NCBI GenBank assembly: GCA_021153285.1
Contig: JAGKTT010000055.1
Span: 1-17,919, forward strand
DNA from: Bacteroidia bacterium
Lineage (GTDB): Bacteria > Bacteroidota > Bacteroidia > Bacteroidales > UBA932
DNA length: 17,919 nucleotides
Direction of reading: 5' to 3'
This document shows, piece after piece, positions 1 through 7,491 of this stretch. Position 1 is the first letter of the stretch. Every line of letters starts with the position of its first letter. The notes beneath the pieces were generated by a model. The model ran no database searches, was not told the DNA's origin, and saw only the letters and a program-made list of their open reading frames with translations. The position numbers were made by a program, and so were the translations under genes.

Positions 1-14
1 GGTGCTGATTCCAT

Positions 15-66
15 ACCCGTTGAGCGACTGGAGTGCTGCCAAATGATGATTTCCCGCTCAACGGGT
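15..66 (+). repeat. REP-like palindromic element, copy 1
   Basis: A perfect 12-bp inverted repeat, ACCCGTTGAGCG (15-26) and CGCTCAACGGGT (55-66), encloses a 28-nt loop. The right arm is preceded by TGATTTCC, which also precedes the right arm of the copy at 7259-7310 with small changes (AGATTTTC). The left arm is followed by a CTGGA-containing stretch shared with that copy. The element is therefore asymmetric and can be given an orientation. It lies in a gene-free region. Confidence 0.75.
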
Positions 67-250
67 TAGCTGAGGATGTTAGGACGAGGCACTCGCAAGA
101 GTATGTGTCTGCGGAGCAGCGTGAGTATGTATGCATTGGGCTGAAGAATACAAGTACTTATGTAACAATATTATACACGGAATCACCTACTACATCTTTA
201 CAGCTAGGCTTTACTGAAACCTTCGAACACATTGACCCTCTCCTCAGTCT

Positions 251-352
251 CTATATTGTGCTTCTCTGTGTTTCAAGGTGCGCCGATGAAGGCCTTGAAA
301 CACATAAATCACCAGCTCGTCTTCTATATTGAATTTCTCTGTATTCCAAGGT
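251..352 (+). repeat. Diverged 29-bp direct repeat with an internal hairpin
   Basis: Two 29-bp stretches (251-279 and 324-352), both starting CTATATTG and ending CAAGGT, match at 24 of 29 positions and start 73 bp apart. The first overlaps a perfect 12-bp inverted repeat, TGTGTTTCAAGG (267-278) and CCTTGAAACACA (293-304), with a 14-nt loop. No T-tract follows on either strand, so it does not look like a standard intrinsic terminator. Its function is unknown. It may be the remains of a duplicated element. Confidence 0.5.
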
Positions 353-485
353 TTCATAACGCCTCAAATTAAGCGATATAGCGACGTATCCTGGGTCTTG
401 ATAGTGATTACATTTATATTATATGTACAAAAGGTAGAACTTATTTAGCGAAACACATACTTTTGTGACTGCCTCGTTTTCAGCT

Positions 486-526
486 GATAAAACAAAACCG
501 CCGCTCCTGTCACAGGCCACGGCGGT
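486..526 (-). terminator. Intrinsic terminator on the minus strand
   Basis: Read on the minus strand, ACCGCCG (526-520) pairs with CGGCGGT (503-497), with an inner CCTGT/ACAGG stem between them, and TTTTGTTTT follows. GC-rich stem plus T-tract is the classical intrinsic terminator form. On the plus strand no T-tract follows, so it is directional. No minus-strand gene lies immediately upstream of it. The nearest minus-strand gene is mntP, across the AraC gene. Confidence 0.7.
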
Positions 527-675
527 AAGAATTGAAGTCTTTCTGTTTGAAGTCCGGATATGTAGCATTATATCCGATTATCTTGTGTTTGCAAAAATCG
601 GTAAAGAATACAGTATATTAAAGTGCGTTTTCCGCAAATAAGTATACAATTTCCGACAATAATCACATAAATTAC

Positions 676-683
676 TACATTTG
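676..683 (+). promoter_or_regulatory. Probable -7 box for the AraC gene
   Basis: TACATTTG fits the Bacteroidota -7 consensus TAnnTTTG and lies 25 bp before the AraC start codon. I see no convincing TTG/TTTG -33 box at the usual 19-21 bp spacing upstream, so the promoter may be weak or activator-dependent. Confidence 0.4.
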
Positions 684-708
684 TCGTGAAAACGAAGATT
701 TTATAGTT

Positions 709-1563
709 ATGATGACATACACATTCAGCGAATACGGAAAGGAAAGACTCATAATCTACGAAGTGAACGGCAGCACTGATATGAAAGTACTTATGAAGGC
801 CAATAAATACCATATGATAGCTATCACTTCAGGCGAGATGGTCATAGATGTCAATTTCAGGATTTTCCATTTACGCAAACATTCATCTCTACTTATATCA
901 TCAGGTGAAACCATCAGGGAAATTTCTACATCTGCAGATATGAGAGGATACCACATCATATATAGCCCTGAATTCCAGACAGAAATGCGGACAACCCGTA
1001 AATCTCCCATCAGCCTGCAATTGAAAAAAGAATACCCGCATCAGGAGTTTACGGAGAGCGAATTTGAACTTATAAAAAGCTCGATAAAAAGGATCATCTA
1101 CTATATCAATAATCCGGGCCACCTTTATCAGTCAATATTGATAAAGAATGAATTCTTTTCTATGCAGCTTAACATTTCTGATAAAAGAAGGAAACAGCAC
1201 GGAAGTATGATGACTGATAATGCCAGCCATCAGGAAGTGATCAGAGAGAGGTTCAAGAACCTTGTAGAAGGACATAGTGACAAACAGCATAATGTGAGCT
1301 GGTATGCCAATGCTATGTTCATCTCACCGGACTACCTATCAAAGATAATCAGAGAATATGACGGCACATCGGCCAGAGCCTGGATAAACGCAAGCATTAT
1401 AGAAAAGGCCAAGTTCCTGATGCTACAGTCAGACCTTACACTTAAGGATATAAGCGACAAACTGAATTTCCCGGACCAGTCAAGTTTCGGAAGGTTCTTC
1501 AAAAACAATACGGGCCAATCTCCAAAAGACTACAGGAAGGATATGAACGGGGAAAAGCTATAA
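709..1563 (+). CDS. AraC-family transcriptional regulator
   Basis: A 284-residue protein with the C-terminal double helix-turn-helix of the AraC/XylS family. The first HTH is around residues 195-218 (VSWYANAMFISPDYLSKIIR) and the second around 244-270 (DLTLKDISDKLNFPDQSSFG), followed by the typical FFKNNTGQSPKDYR stretch. The N-terminal ~150 residues would be the sensing or dimerisation domain, with a beta-rich cupin-like look (ISSGE, LHLRK-type strands), but I cannot name a ligand. Two in-frame ATGs stand side by side at 709 and 712; either could be used. The start region is A/T-rich, as usual in this phylum. The 3' end overlaps the convergent mntP gene by 6 bp. The target genes are unknown. 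Regulation of mntP is possible but not shown. Confidence 0.9.
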   Translation: MMTYTFSEYGKERLIIYEVNGSTDMKVLMKANKYHMIAITSGEMVIDVNFRIFHLRKHSSLLISSGETIREISTSADMRGYHIIYSPEFQTEMRTTRKSPISLQLKKEYPHQEFTESEFELIKSSIKRIIYYINNPGHLYQSILIKNEFFSMQLNISDKRRKQHGSMMTDNASHQEVIRERFKNLVEGHSDKQHNVSWYANAMFISPDYLSKIIREYDGTSARAWINASIIEKAKFLMLQSDLTLKDISDKLNFPDQSSFGRFFKNNTGQSPKDYRKDMNGEKL

Positions 1564-2118
1564 AAGAGTATGATCTATCAGGATCTTTGTACCGATAAGA
1601 ATAAGTATCAGTCCGCCGGCCAATTCTGCCTTTGACTTATACTTATTACCGAAAATATTTCCGATATATACTCCTGCAGCAGAGAATGCTCCGGTAGTCA
1701 GGCCGATAATAAGCACTGCAGACCATATATTGACCTTCAGGAATGCCAATGAGACACCTACGGCGAGGGCATCGATGCTGGTAGCTACTGCCATTGCGAG
1801 CATCGTACGGAACGAAAAATCAGGAATGGCACAGCTGCATTCATCCTTTTCAAAAGATTCCTTCACCATCTTTCCACCGATGATTCCCAGCAGCAGGAAA
1901 GCGATCCAATGATCGATGCTGGTAACAAAATCAGCAAAAGCTACCCCCATAAAGTAGCCTATAAGTGGCATAAGTGCCTGAAAGCCACCGAACCACACAG
2001 CAGTAATTCCAGCGTGACGAGGACGTACCTTACATACGGAAAGGCCTTTGCAGATAGAGACTGCAAAGGCATCCATTGATACTCCTACGGCTAATATCAT
2101 CAGTTCAGTTATATGCAT
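1558..2118 (-). CDS. mntP: Manganese efflux pump MntP
   Basis: A 186-residue inner-membrane protein of the MntP (YebN) family, which exports Mn(II) and protects against manganese excess. It has about six hydrophobic segments arranged as two related halves. Each half carries the family's acidic helix motif: VSMDAFAVS near residue 16 and TSIDALAVG near residue 115. The length is normal for the family. It is the last gene of the minus-strand cluster, 36 bp beyond the metallophosphoesterase gene. No manganese riboswitch of the yybP-ykoY type fits in that gap. Its 3' end overlaps the end of the convergent AraC gene by 6 bp with no terminator between. Confidence 0.93.
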   Translation of the reverse strand: MHITELMILAVGVSMDAFAVSICKGLSVCKVRPRHAGITAVWFGGFQALMPLIGYFMGVAFADFVTSIDHWIAFLLLGIIGGKMVKESFEKDECSCAIPDFSFRTMLAMAVATSIDALAVGVSLAFLKVNIWSAVLIIGLTTGAFSAAGVYIGNIFGNKYKSKAELAGGLILILIGTKILIDHTLL

Positions 2119-2154
2119 AGGGTAACAGATTTATCGGTTTCGCTCGAATTACAA

Positions 2155-2961
2155 TCAGAAATCTATCGAAAGATGACCGGCATTCAGTCCCCATTTCCAG
2201 TTCTGGACAATGATGACCTCTTCTCCATCCAGGTCTTTAACGATCTGCTTGTCATCAAGCAATGTATGCGAATGTCCTCCGATGATCAAGTCTACATTTC
2301 TTACAGAACCAGCCAGATCCTTATCTTCACCATAGCCAAGATGTGAAAGGCAGACGACCATATCGCAATCCTTATCTTCCTTGAGATATCCGGCCAGACG
2401 ATTTACCACTTCTGCAGGATCCTGGTAAGTCAGGACCTTGGCGATGTCACCGTCAACCACCTCCATAATGTCGGTAAGAAGTCCGATGAAACCTATTTTC
2501 TTACCACCTCTGCGGATAATGGTATACGGCTCTACAAGGCCTTCAAGAGGGGTTCCGTCGAAATTATAATTGGCACAGACGACATCTGCCTTTAGGTTTT
2601 TCAGACGGCGTGCAAGTTCGTCAAGTCCATTGTCAAACTCGTGATTGCCAAGTGTTACCACATCGAACTTAAGAGCATTCAGAACATCGATTTCTATATT
2701 TCCTCCAAGTTCTGTGAAATATGAAGATCCCTGACTGAAATCACCGGCGTGAACAAGAAGTACATTGCGTTTTCCTTCCGCACATCTGACGCTGTCGATG
2801 TATGCAGCCTGCTCGATCACTCCGCCACGACCTTTGTAATCTCCTGATCGCTGCGGATCTATATGGCTGTGGGTATCGTTAAAGTGAAGGATCGTCAGAT
2901 CCTGCGCATTCAATGACATTGATGCCATCAGAATGCATATTGCTATCAATATTCTTTTCAT
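2155..2961 (-). CDS. Exported 5'-nucleotidase, catalytic half (metallophosphoesterase)
   Basis: A 268-residue protein equal to the N-terminal catalytic domain of UshA-type 5'-nucleotidases, which hydrolyse nucleotides or related phosphoesters outside the cytoplasm. A signal peptide (MKRILIAICILMASMSLNAQ) ends in a likely signal peptidase I site. All metal-binding and catalytic motifs of the calcineurin-like fold are visible: DTH (D29, H31), GD (D74), GNHE (N106, H107), SHLG (H207) and GGHSH (H230, H232). The C-terminal substrate-binding domain is absent here and is encoded by the gene just upstream, with which it shares a 4-bp ATGA overlap. The true substrate (AMP, UDP-sugar, other) cannot be read from the sequence. 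Confidence 0.9.
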   Translation of the reverse strand: MKRILIAICILMASMSLNAQDLTILHFNDTHSHIDPQRSGDYKGRGGVIEQAAYIDSVRCAEGKRNVLLVHAGDFSQGSSYFTELGGNIEIDVLNALKFDVVTLGNHEFDNGLDELARRLKNLKADVVCANYNFDGTPLEGLVEPYTIIRRGGKKIGFIGLLTDIMEVVDGDIAKVLTYQDPAEVVNRLAGYLKEDKDCDMVVCLSHLGYGEDKDLAGSVRNVDLIIGGHSHTLLDDKQIVKDLDGEEVIIVQNWKWGLNAGHLSIDF

Positions 2962-3809
2962 TTTCTCTTTTTCTTCTTCAGATCCTTAACCACTACCCTT
3001 CCGTCAGCTTCATACTCGATCGGCCTGCCTGCTGCAGTCTCCTTATGCACATATTCCAGGACTGCATCTATGATGTCTTCATTTTCGAATACAGTGACTT
3101 TCAATGCATTATCACCCAATGTAAGACCATCACCGCCACTAAGAAGGAATGATATGGTAGCCATTCCATAGACCTTATCGTCATCGATAGGCTCACCTCC
3201 AATCAAAGCCTCCACAAGCTTACCATCTTCCGCCACGACACGGACTCCACCGAGAACCTGGAAACGACCAGCAGCCATTTCTTCCAGGATCTTTCTGATC
3301 TGCTTTCCGGTATGTTCGACATAAACAAGCTGGTTCTTGAACGGAAACATCGACAGCATATCATCGAGAATGATGTCTCCTTCAGGCATATCGATACGTA
3401 TACCTCTGAAGTTGGCGACTCCGATATCGACTTTCTTTCCGGCAAGTTTCTCAGTCCTTGCCATTAGAAGATCGACAAACCAGTTGGAAAGCGCACATTC
3501 AGGATATGTGACTGTCATTGACTTTGGAGAATATCCTATAACATCCTTCACACGGGCCATTTCAGGCTGTGCGGCCATAACGATTGAGGCAGTCTTTCCT
3601 ACGATTGACCTTTTGCCATAGGTCTTTCCGTTGGGAGCGACGTACTTGCCGCCTTTGAACTCTCCGAGCGCCTCTGTCACATTGTCCTTCGACGGGGAGA
3701 TGGTGCCGGTACGGCTTCCGTCCATATGCGCAGCCTTCCATTCATACTCCTGTCCCATTGCGGCAAAGCCGCTGAGAATCAAGGCTGCAAATAAGGTAAT
3801 CCTTTTCAT
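2958..3809 (-). CDS. Exported 5'-nucleotidase, C-terminal substrate-binding half
   Basis: A 283-residue protein that matches the 5'-nucleotidase C-terminal domain, which contributes the nucleotide-binding pocket in UshA-type enzymes. The start at 3809 is preferred because it gives a clean signal peptide (MKRITLFAALILSGFAAMGQ). A start seven codons earlier would place polar residues before it and overlap the permease gene. The LLSGGDGLTLGDN segment corresponds to the conserved GGDG loop of the domain. The C-terminus is lysine-rich (DLKKKKRK). It starts 2 bp after the permease stop and overlaps the catalytic-half gene by 4 bp. Separate export of the two halves implies that they assemble in the periplasm or at the outer membrane. 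Confidence 0.87.
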   Translation of the reverse strand: MKRITLFAALILSGFAAMGQEYEWKAAHMDGSRTGTISPSKDNVTEALGEFKGGKYVAPNGKTYGKRSIVGKTASIVMAAQPEMARVKDVIGYSPKSMTVTYPECALSNWFVDLLMARTEKLAGKKVDIGVANFRGIRIDMPEGDIILDDMLSMFPFKNQLVYVEHTGKQIRKILEEMAAGRFQVLGGVRVVAEDGKLVEALIGGEPIDDDKVYGMATISFLLSGGDGLTLGDNALKVTVFENEDIIDAVLEYVHKETAAGRPIEYEADGRVVVKDLKKKKRK

Positions 3810-3811
3810 AA

Positions 3812-5170
3812 TTAATTCTGTCTGAGCCATTTCCAGAGATCCTTGAATGTAGTTTTCTTACCGAACATCAGGATACCTATCTTATAGATCTTTGCAGACG
3901 CCCATCCACAGGCAATGAATGTAGCCACAAGAAGAGCGACTGACAGGGCAAGTTCCCAAGCTGGTACTCCGTAAGGAATTCTTGCCAACATCACGATAGG
4001 CGAAGTGAACGGAATCATCGATCCCCACCATACCACAGGACTGTCAGGAGCCTTGAATGCATACATAGCAATAAAGAAGGCAAGCAACAGAGGAACTGTC
4101 AGAGGAGTCTGAAGCTGCTGGGTATCAGCCTCGTTTTCCACTGCAGATCCGATAGCTGCAAAGAATGAGGCATAAAGGAGATAACCAAGGGCGAAGTAAA
4201 TGATGAATGCAAATATCATCTGTCCCCAATTGAAGTCCATAAGAGTGTTGAGAACCGTTCCAAGTCCGCTCTCCTGCGAGATTGCCTCTGTCATCTGAGC
4301 CATATCCGCTCCACCCATCTGGGCAGTCATTTCCATCATTTCCTGAGCCTGGGCAGGATCTCCCATCAATGAGTCAAAGCCGATGAATGCAGCAAATCCG
4401 CCTACAAGAACAAGGGTAAGAACTATCCATAGGAAGAACTGAGTCAGAGCCACACAAGCCACACCGATGATCTTTCCGAACATAAGTTCTGTAGCCTTTA
4501 CTGAAGAAACAAGCACCTCCACAACTCGGCTGGACTTTTCCTCTATCACGCTCTGCATCACCATTCCGGAGAACATCATTACGAAGATATAGATGATCAT
4601 CGAAAGCACCATCGATATGATCATAGGCACTTCAAAAGATGACTCCTTTTCCTGGCCGGAATCATCGAACACATATGTGGACATCAGCGTATTCACCCTG
4701 ATATCCTCCATAATTGTCTTGAGATCAGCGATATCATACTGAGAAATACGATAATCCTCCACAGCGTCGTTTACCTTGGAGCGCACTTCTTCGGTAAGAT
4801 CAATGCTCAATGGCTTTTCTGAATAAGAAGCCACAGAAAGGGTCTTGCTGACAGAATCTATAGCAGAAATCATCACTAATGCATCCACGCCCTTCTCTTT
4901 GACAAAACTCTGCTTGTCATCTATAGGCCCGTCATAGAAGCTGTATGTGACGGACTTATTGTCCACGAGGTAAGGCTTTACTAATCCGGACTGATCGACA
5001 ATTGCGATTTCCTTTCCTTTTTCCTTGGCCATTACCATAATGACGCTCGGAAGGATGCATACCGCAGCGAAAAAGATCGGAACAAGGAATGTGGTAAGAA
5101 GGAATGATTTCTTCTTTACGCGTGTCAGGTATTCACGCGAAATGATGGTTGATATGTTTCTGAGTTTCAT
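3812..5170 (-). CDS. ABC-2 type (NatB-like) exporter permease
   Basis: A 452-residue integral membrane protein of the ABC-2 permease class. It has a cytoplasmic N-terminus (SREYLTRVKKKSFLLTT, typical of NatB-like permeases), one hydrophobic helix near residues 25-48, a long extracytoplasmic region to about residue 180, and a C-terminal block of about five membrane helices. Conserved features include EEKSSRVVEVLVSSVKATELM between helices. A methionine- and glutamine-rich stretch (residues ~265-300) sits in a loop. It begins 3 bp after the ATPase stop, so the two are translated together. NatAB exports sodium in Bacillus, but the family is broad and the substrate here is unknown. Confidence 0.88.
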   Translation of the reverse strand: MKLRNISTIISREYLTRVKKKSFLLTTFLVPIFFAAVCILPSVIMVMAKEKGKEIAIVDQSGLVKPYLVDNKSVTYSFYDGPIDDKQSFVKEKGVDALVMISAIDSVSKTLSVASYSEKPLSIDLTEEVRSKVNDAVEDYRISQYDIADLKTIMEDIRVNTLMSTYVFDDSGQEKESSFEVPMIISMVLSMIIYIFVMMFSGMVMQSVIEEKSSRVVEVLVSSVKATELMFGKIIGVACVALTQFFLWIVLTLVLVGGFAAFIGFDSLMGDPAQAQEMMEMTAQMGGADMAQMTEAISQESGLGTVLNTLMDFNWGQMIFAFIIYFALGYLLYASFFAAIGSAVENEADTQQLQTPLTVPLLLAFFIAMYAFKAPDSPVVWWGSMIPFTSPIVMLARIPYGVPAWELALSVALLVATFIACGWASAKIYKIGILMFGKKTTFKDLWKWLRQN

Positions 5171-5173
5171 ATG

Positions 5174-6085
5174 CTATACCCCCTCTGTTACAAGTTTGAT
5201 GAATATATCGTTCATTCTCGGAACAAGTTCCTTGAATGAATTCACTGTCAAGCCCTGAGAAATGATTTCTCTGAGAGCCCTGTTTCCTTCATTGGCTCCT
5301 TCAAGTGAAAGAACCGCTGTATGTCGGCCGGCATCATCCTGATCGGAAAGGACAGTGAAGACTCCCGGTGCGGATGCCAGACAACCTCCGGTATAGATCA
5401 GCTCTACATTATTGTTTCCATACTGACGGCGGATCTCATCCACACCGCCTGTAATCACCACCTTTGATTTGTTGATCAGGGCGATATTGTCGCAAAGTTC
5501 CTCGACAGACTCCATATTGTGCGTTGAAAGGATTATTGTCGCTCCTTCGTCGCGGAGTCTGAGAATTTCTTCGCGTATTACCTGCGCATTAACTGGGTCG
5601 AAGCCGGAGAAAGGCTCGTCCAGAATCAGCAGAGACGGCTTATGAACCACTGTAGTTATGAACTGAACCTTCTGGGCCATACCCTTGGAAAGTTCCTCCA
5701 CCTTCTTGTTCCACCAGCTTTCGATACCGAATCTCACAAACCATTTCTTGAGTTCGGCAGCTGCTTCTCTGGAGCTCATACCTTTGAGCTGAGCGAAATA
5801 CATTGCTTGTTCCCCGACCTTCATCTTGCGGTAAAGTCCGCGCTCTTCAGGAAGGTAACCGATCTTTTCCACATCATCCTGAGTGATAGGGCGGCCGTCG
5901 AAAAGGACTTCTCCCCCGTTCGGGATGGTGATACGGTTTATGATACGGATCAGAGTGGTCTTACCGGCACCGTTAGGACCCAGCAGTCCGAAAATCTTTC
6001 CCTTAGGGATATCCAGCGACACCCTGTCAAGAGCCACCTTTTCACCGAAGCTCTTGCATACATTCTTACATTGAATCAATCCCAT
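5174..6085 (-). CDS. ABC transporter ATP-binding protein (NatA-like)
   Basis: A 303-residue cytoplasmic ATPase that powers the adjacent ABC-2 permease. The Walker A motif is GPNGAGKTT (36-44). The signature is LSKGMAQKVQF rather than LSGGQ, a known variant in NatA-like exporter ATPases. Walker B is LLILDEP, followed by an H-loop at LSTHNM. The C-terminal ~80 residues form the extra domain often seen after NatA-type ATPases (DUF4162-like). It starts 6 bp after the holA stop and ends 3 bp before the permease start, so it belongs to one transcription unit. Confidence 0.92.
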   Translation of the reverse strand: MGLIQCKNVCKSFGEKVALDRVSLDIPKGKIFGLLGPNGAGKTTLIRIINRITIPNGGEVLFDGRPITQDDVEKIGYLPEERGLYRKMKVGEQAMYFAQLKGMSSREAAAELKKWFVRFGIESWWNKKVEELSKGMAQKVQFITTVVHKPSLLILDEPFSGFDPVNAQVIREEILRLRDEGATIILSTHNMESVEELCDNIALINKSKVVITGGVDEIRRQYGNNNVELIYTGGCLASAPGVFTVLSDQDDAGRHTAVLSLEGANEGNRALREIISQGLTVNSFKELVPRMNDIFIKLVTEGV

Positions 6086-6091
6086 ATAACA

Positions 6092-7132
6092 TTACATATT
6101 TAAAATCTTTGCCGTCAGCTCCACCATCAGCTGGGCAGGAGTTGCCTCTCCCACATCACCGCCCTTGCCCTTGAAGTCATATTCCTTGAGAAGGGCAATC
6201 ACAGCCATACATTTCTTCAGAGGATAATTCCTCACCGCTGCATCATACTGGCTGAAAAAGAAAGGCGGCACGCCCAAGACCTTGGTTTTCACGTCATTGG
6301 CCGGACGCGGATTCTTCATCAGCAGAGCTTCATATTTCAATATCTTATTGAAGTGCATAAACAATGCGCTCACGGCCATAGGCATAGCGAATTTCGCAGC
6401 TGAACCTATGTATGTGGCAATACGCAAAGCCTTTGCAGAGTTTTTCACTGAAAGTTCGTTGGTGAGTTCGAATATGCTGAACTGCCTGCTTATACCGACA
6501 TTCTTTTCAATATCATCAGCCGTCACTTCCGCAGTTCCCTCCGGAAGATTCTTCAGCATCTTGTCTGTCTCGATGGCAATCTTGTTAAGATCCGTTCCGG
6601 CGTGTTCAGCCAGAAGGGCAGCCGCATCAGGAGTTATCCTAAGTCCCCTGCTCTGATAAAACATTGATACCCATTTAGGTACCTCATAATCTCTCAGCAG
6701 CTGGGAATCGACCACTGCTCCCATCTTCGAGACGGTCTTATACAGAGATTTTCTCTTGTCTGCACCGGCTCCGTGCATAGCTATTACAAGCACTGTCGAC
6801 TCCAGAGGTTTCTGACAATAGACTGCCAATTCCTCCAGGGTCTTCATCATCTGGGCTTCCTTTACGACCACCAGCTGACGCTCTGCAAACATCGGATAAC
6901 GTCGTGCAGCGGTAATCACCGCATCAGCATTCACATCTGCACCATAGCAGACAGTCTGGTTAAAATCCCTCTCACTTTCATCAAGACAATTCTCCACAAT
7001 GGCATCGCACACCATATCCACATAATAAGGTTCATCGCCCATCAGCAGATAAACCGGCTTGAAGATGCCGTTTTGTGCATCTCTCACAATCTCTCTGCAG
7101 AGAGAATCCGTATCTATAAAACCTTTTGCCAT
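6092..7132 (-). CDS. holA: DNA polymerase III subunit delta
   Basis: A 346-residue protein of the HolA family, the clamp-loader subunit that opens the beta sliding clamp. Recognisable stretches are the N-terminal PVYLLMGDEPYYVD, RRYPMFAERQLVVVKEAQ and the FELTNELSVKNSAKAL region of the C-terminal collar domain. The length fits the family (~340). The start at 7132 (MAKGFIDTD) is chosen over the in-frame ATG at 7243 because the extra 37 residues would be translated from a REP-like palindrome and have no family match. It is the first gene of a six-gene minus-strand cluster. A near-consensus promoter sits so close that the mRNA should be almost leaderless. Confidence 0.92.
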   Translation of the reverse strand: MAKGFIDTDSLCREIVRDAQNGIFKPVYLLMGDEPYYVDMVCDAIVENCLDESERDFNQTVCYGADVNADAVITAARRYPMFAERQLVVVKEAQMMKTLEELAVYCQKPLESTVLVIAMHGAGADKRKSLYKTVSKMGAVVDSQLLRDYEVPKWVSMFYQSRGLRITPDAAALLAEHAGTDLNKIAIETDKMLKNLPEGTAEVTADDIEKNVGISRQFSIFELTNELSVKNSAKALRIATYIGSAAKFAMPMAVSALFMHFNKILKYEALLMKNPRPANDVKTKVLGVPPFFFSQYDAAVRNYPLKKCMAVIALLKEYDFKGKGGDVGEATPAQLMVELTAKILNM

Positions 7133-7138
7133 AAGTCT

Positions 7139-7168
7139 GCAAATATAATGTTTTTCTGTTAAAAACAA
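7139..7168 (-). promoter_or_regulatory. Bacteroidota-type promoter for holA
   Basis: On the minus strand a TTG (7168-7166) lies 18 bp before TATATTTGC (7147-7139), which matches the -7 consensus TAnnTTTG with the common trailing C. Only AGACTT separates this box from the ATG at 7132, so transcription should start within a few bases of the start codon. Confidence 0.6.
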
Positions 7169-7197
7169 TTGTGCGGGAAGGATTGATGACTGTCGTG

Positions 7198-7247
7198 CCC
7201 GTTGAGCGGAAAATCCAGCATAGAACCACTTTGGGCCGCTCAACGGG
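7198..7247 (-). repeat. REP-like palindromic element, copy 2 (inverted)
   Basis: Perfect 12-bp arms, CCCGTTGAGCGG (7198-7209) and CCGCTCAACGGG (7236-7247), enclose a 26-nt loop. Read on the minus strand, the second arm is preceded by GGATTTT, as in copy 3, so this copy lies in the opposite orientation to copies 1 and 3. It is separated from copy 3 by 11 bp. Confidence 0.75.
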
Positions 7248-7258
7248 TGTCATTATTG

Positions 7259-7310
7259 ACCCGTTGAGCGTCTGGAAGACTGTCAGGGGCAGATTTTCCG
7301 CTCAACGGGT
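7259..7310 (+). repeat. REP-like palindromic element, copy 3
   Basis: Perfect 12-bp arms, ACCCGTTGAGCG (7259-7270) and CGCTCAACGGGT (7299-7310), enclose a 28-nt loop. It is most similar to copy 1: both have CTGGA just after the left arm and end in CGCTCAACGGGTTA. With copy 2 it forms an opposed pair, like the paired REPs of a BIME in enterobacteria. The pair sits between the divergent promoters of holA and the small-peptide gene. Confidence 0.75.
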
Positions 7311-7374
7311 TATGCTCCAAGCTTTGAATGCGATGGTGACCCTGAACCAATTTCTAAGATTTTCGAGGATAATC

Positions 7375-7406
7375 TTGATGATTAAGAAATAAATACATAC
7401 CTTTGC
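7375..7406 (+). promoter_or_regulatory. Bacteroidota-type promoter for the peptide-lipoprotein unit
   Basis: A TTG at 7375-7377 lies 20 bp before TACCTTTGC (7398-7406), a full match to TAnnTTTG plus the frequent trailing C. Transcription should start near 7411, leaving a leader of about 80 nt before the peptide gene. The leader contains the 10-mer pair ACCACACCGC/ACCACACCTA (7421-7440) and a 9-codon mini-ORF (7440-7469). Confidence 0.6.
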
Positions 7407-7491
7407 GCGATAAGTTAAACACCACACCGCACCACACCTATGATAATGGTGGCAAAGCAGAAAAACTAATACAATAAATAAAATTTAAATT

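Larger units (their letters stand above)
1..708. other. Gene-free region with repeats and signals
   Basis: I see no convincing protein-coding gene in these roughly 700 bases. The only plus-strand open frame (33-332) begins at a GTG inside a palindrome and its translation resembles nothing I recognise. From left to right the region holds a REP-like palindrome (15-66), a diverged 29-bp direct repeat (251-279 and 324-352) with a 12-bp hairpin (267-304), a strong minus-strand terminator (486-526) and a probable promoter for the AraC gene (676-683). It reads as a decayed or purely intergenic stretch. The gene to its left lies outside the window. Confidence 0.6.

Noticed and set aside
33..332. 99-codon plus-strand frame starting at GTG
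   Set aside because: It starts inside a REP-like palindrome and crosses the 29-bp repeats and hairpin. The translation resembles no known family and no start signals precede it.
568..813. 81-codon minus-strand frame upstream of the 486-526 terminator
   Set aside because: It overlaps the start of the AraC gene antisense, and its hydrophobic translation shows no recognisable motif. The terminator is better explained by read-through or a non-coding transcript.
2119..2154. A manganese riboswitch before mntP
   Set aside because: Only 36 bp separate mntP from the preceding gene, too short for a yybP-ykoY element, and no such structure is seen.
7133..7243. A longer N-terminus for holA
   Set aside because: The added residues are translated from the inverted palindrome and from the promoter. 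The shorter start gives the normal family length.
15..7310. The three palindromes as a CRISPR array
   Set aside because: Only two copies are close together, they are in opposite orientation 11 bp apart, and no cas genes are present.
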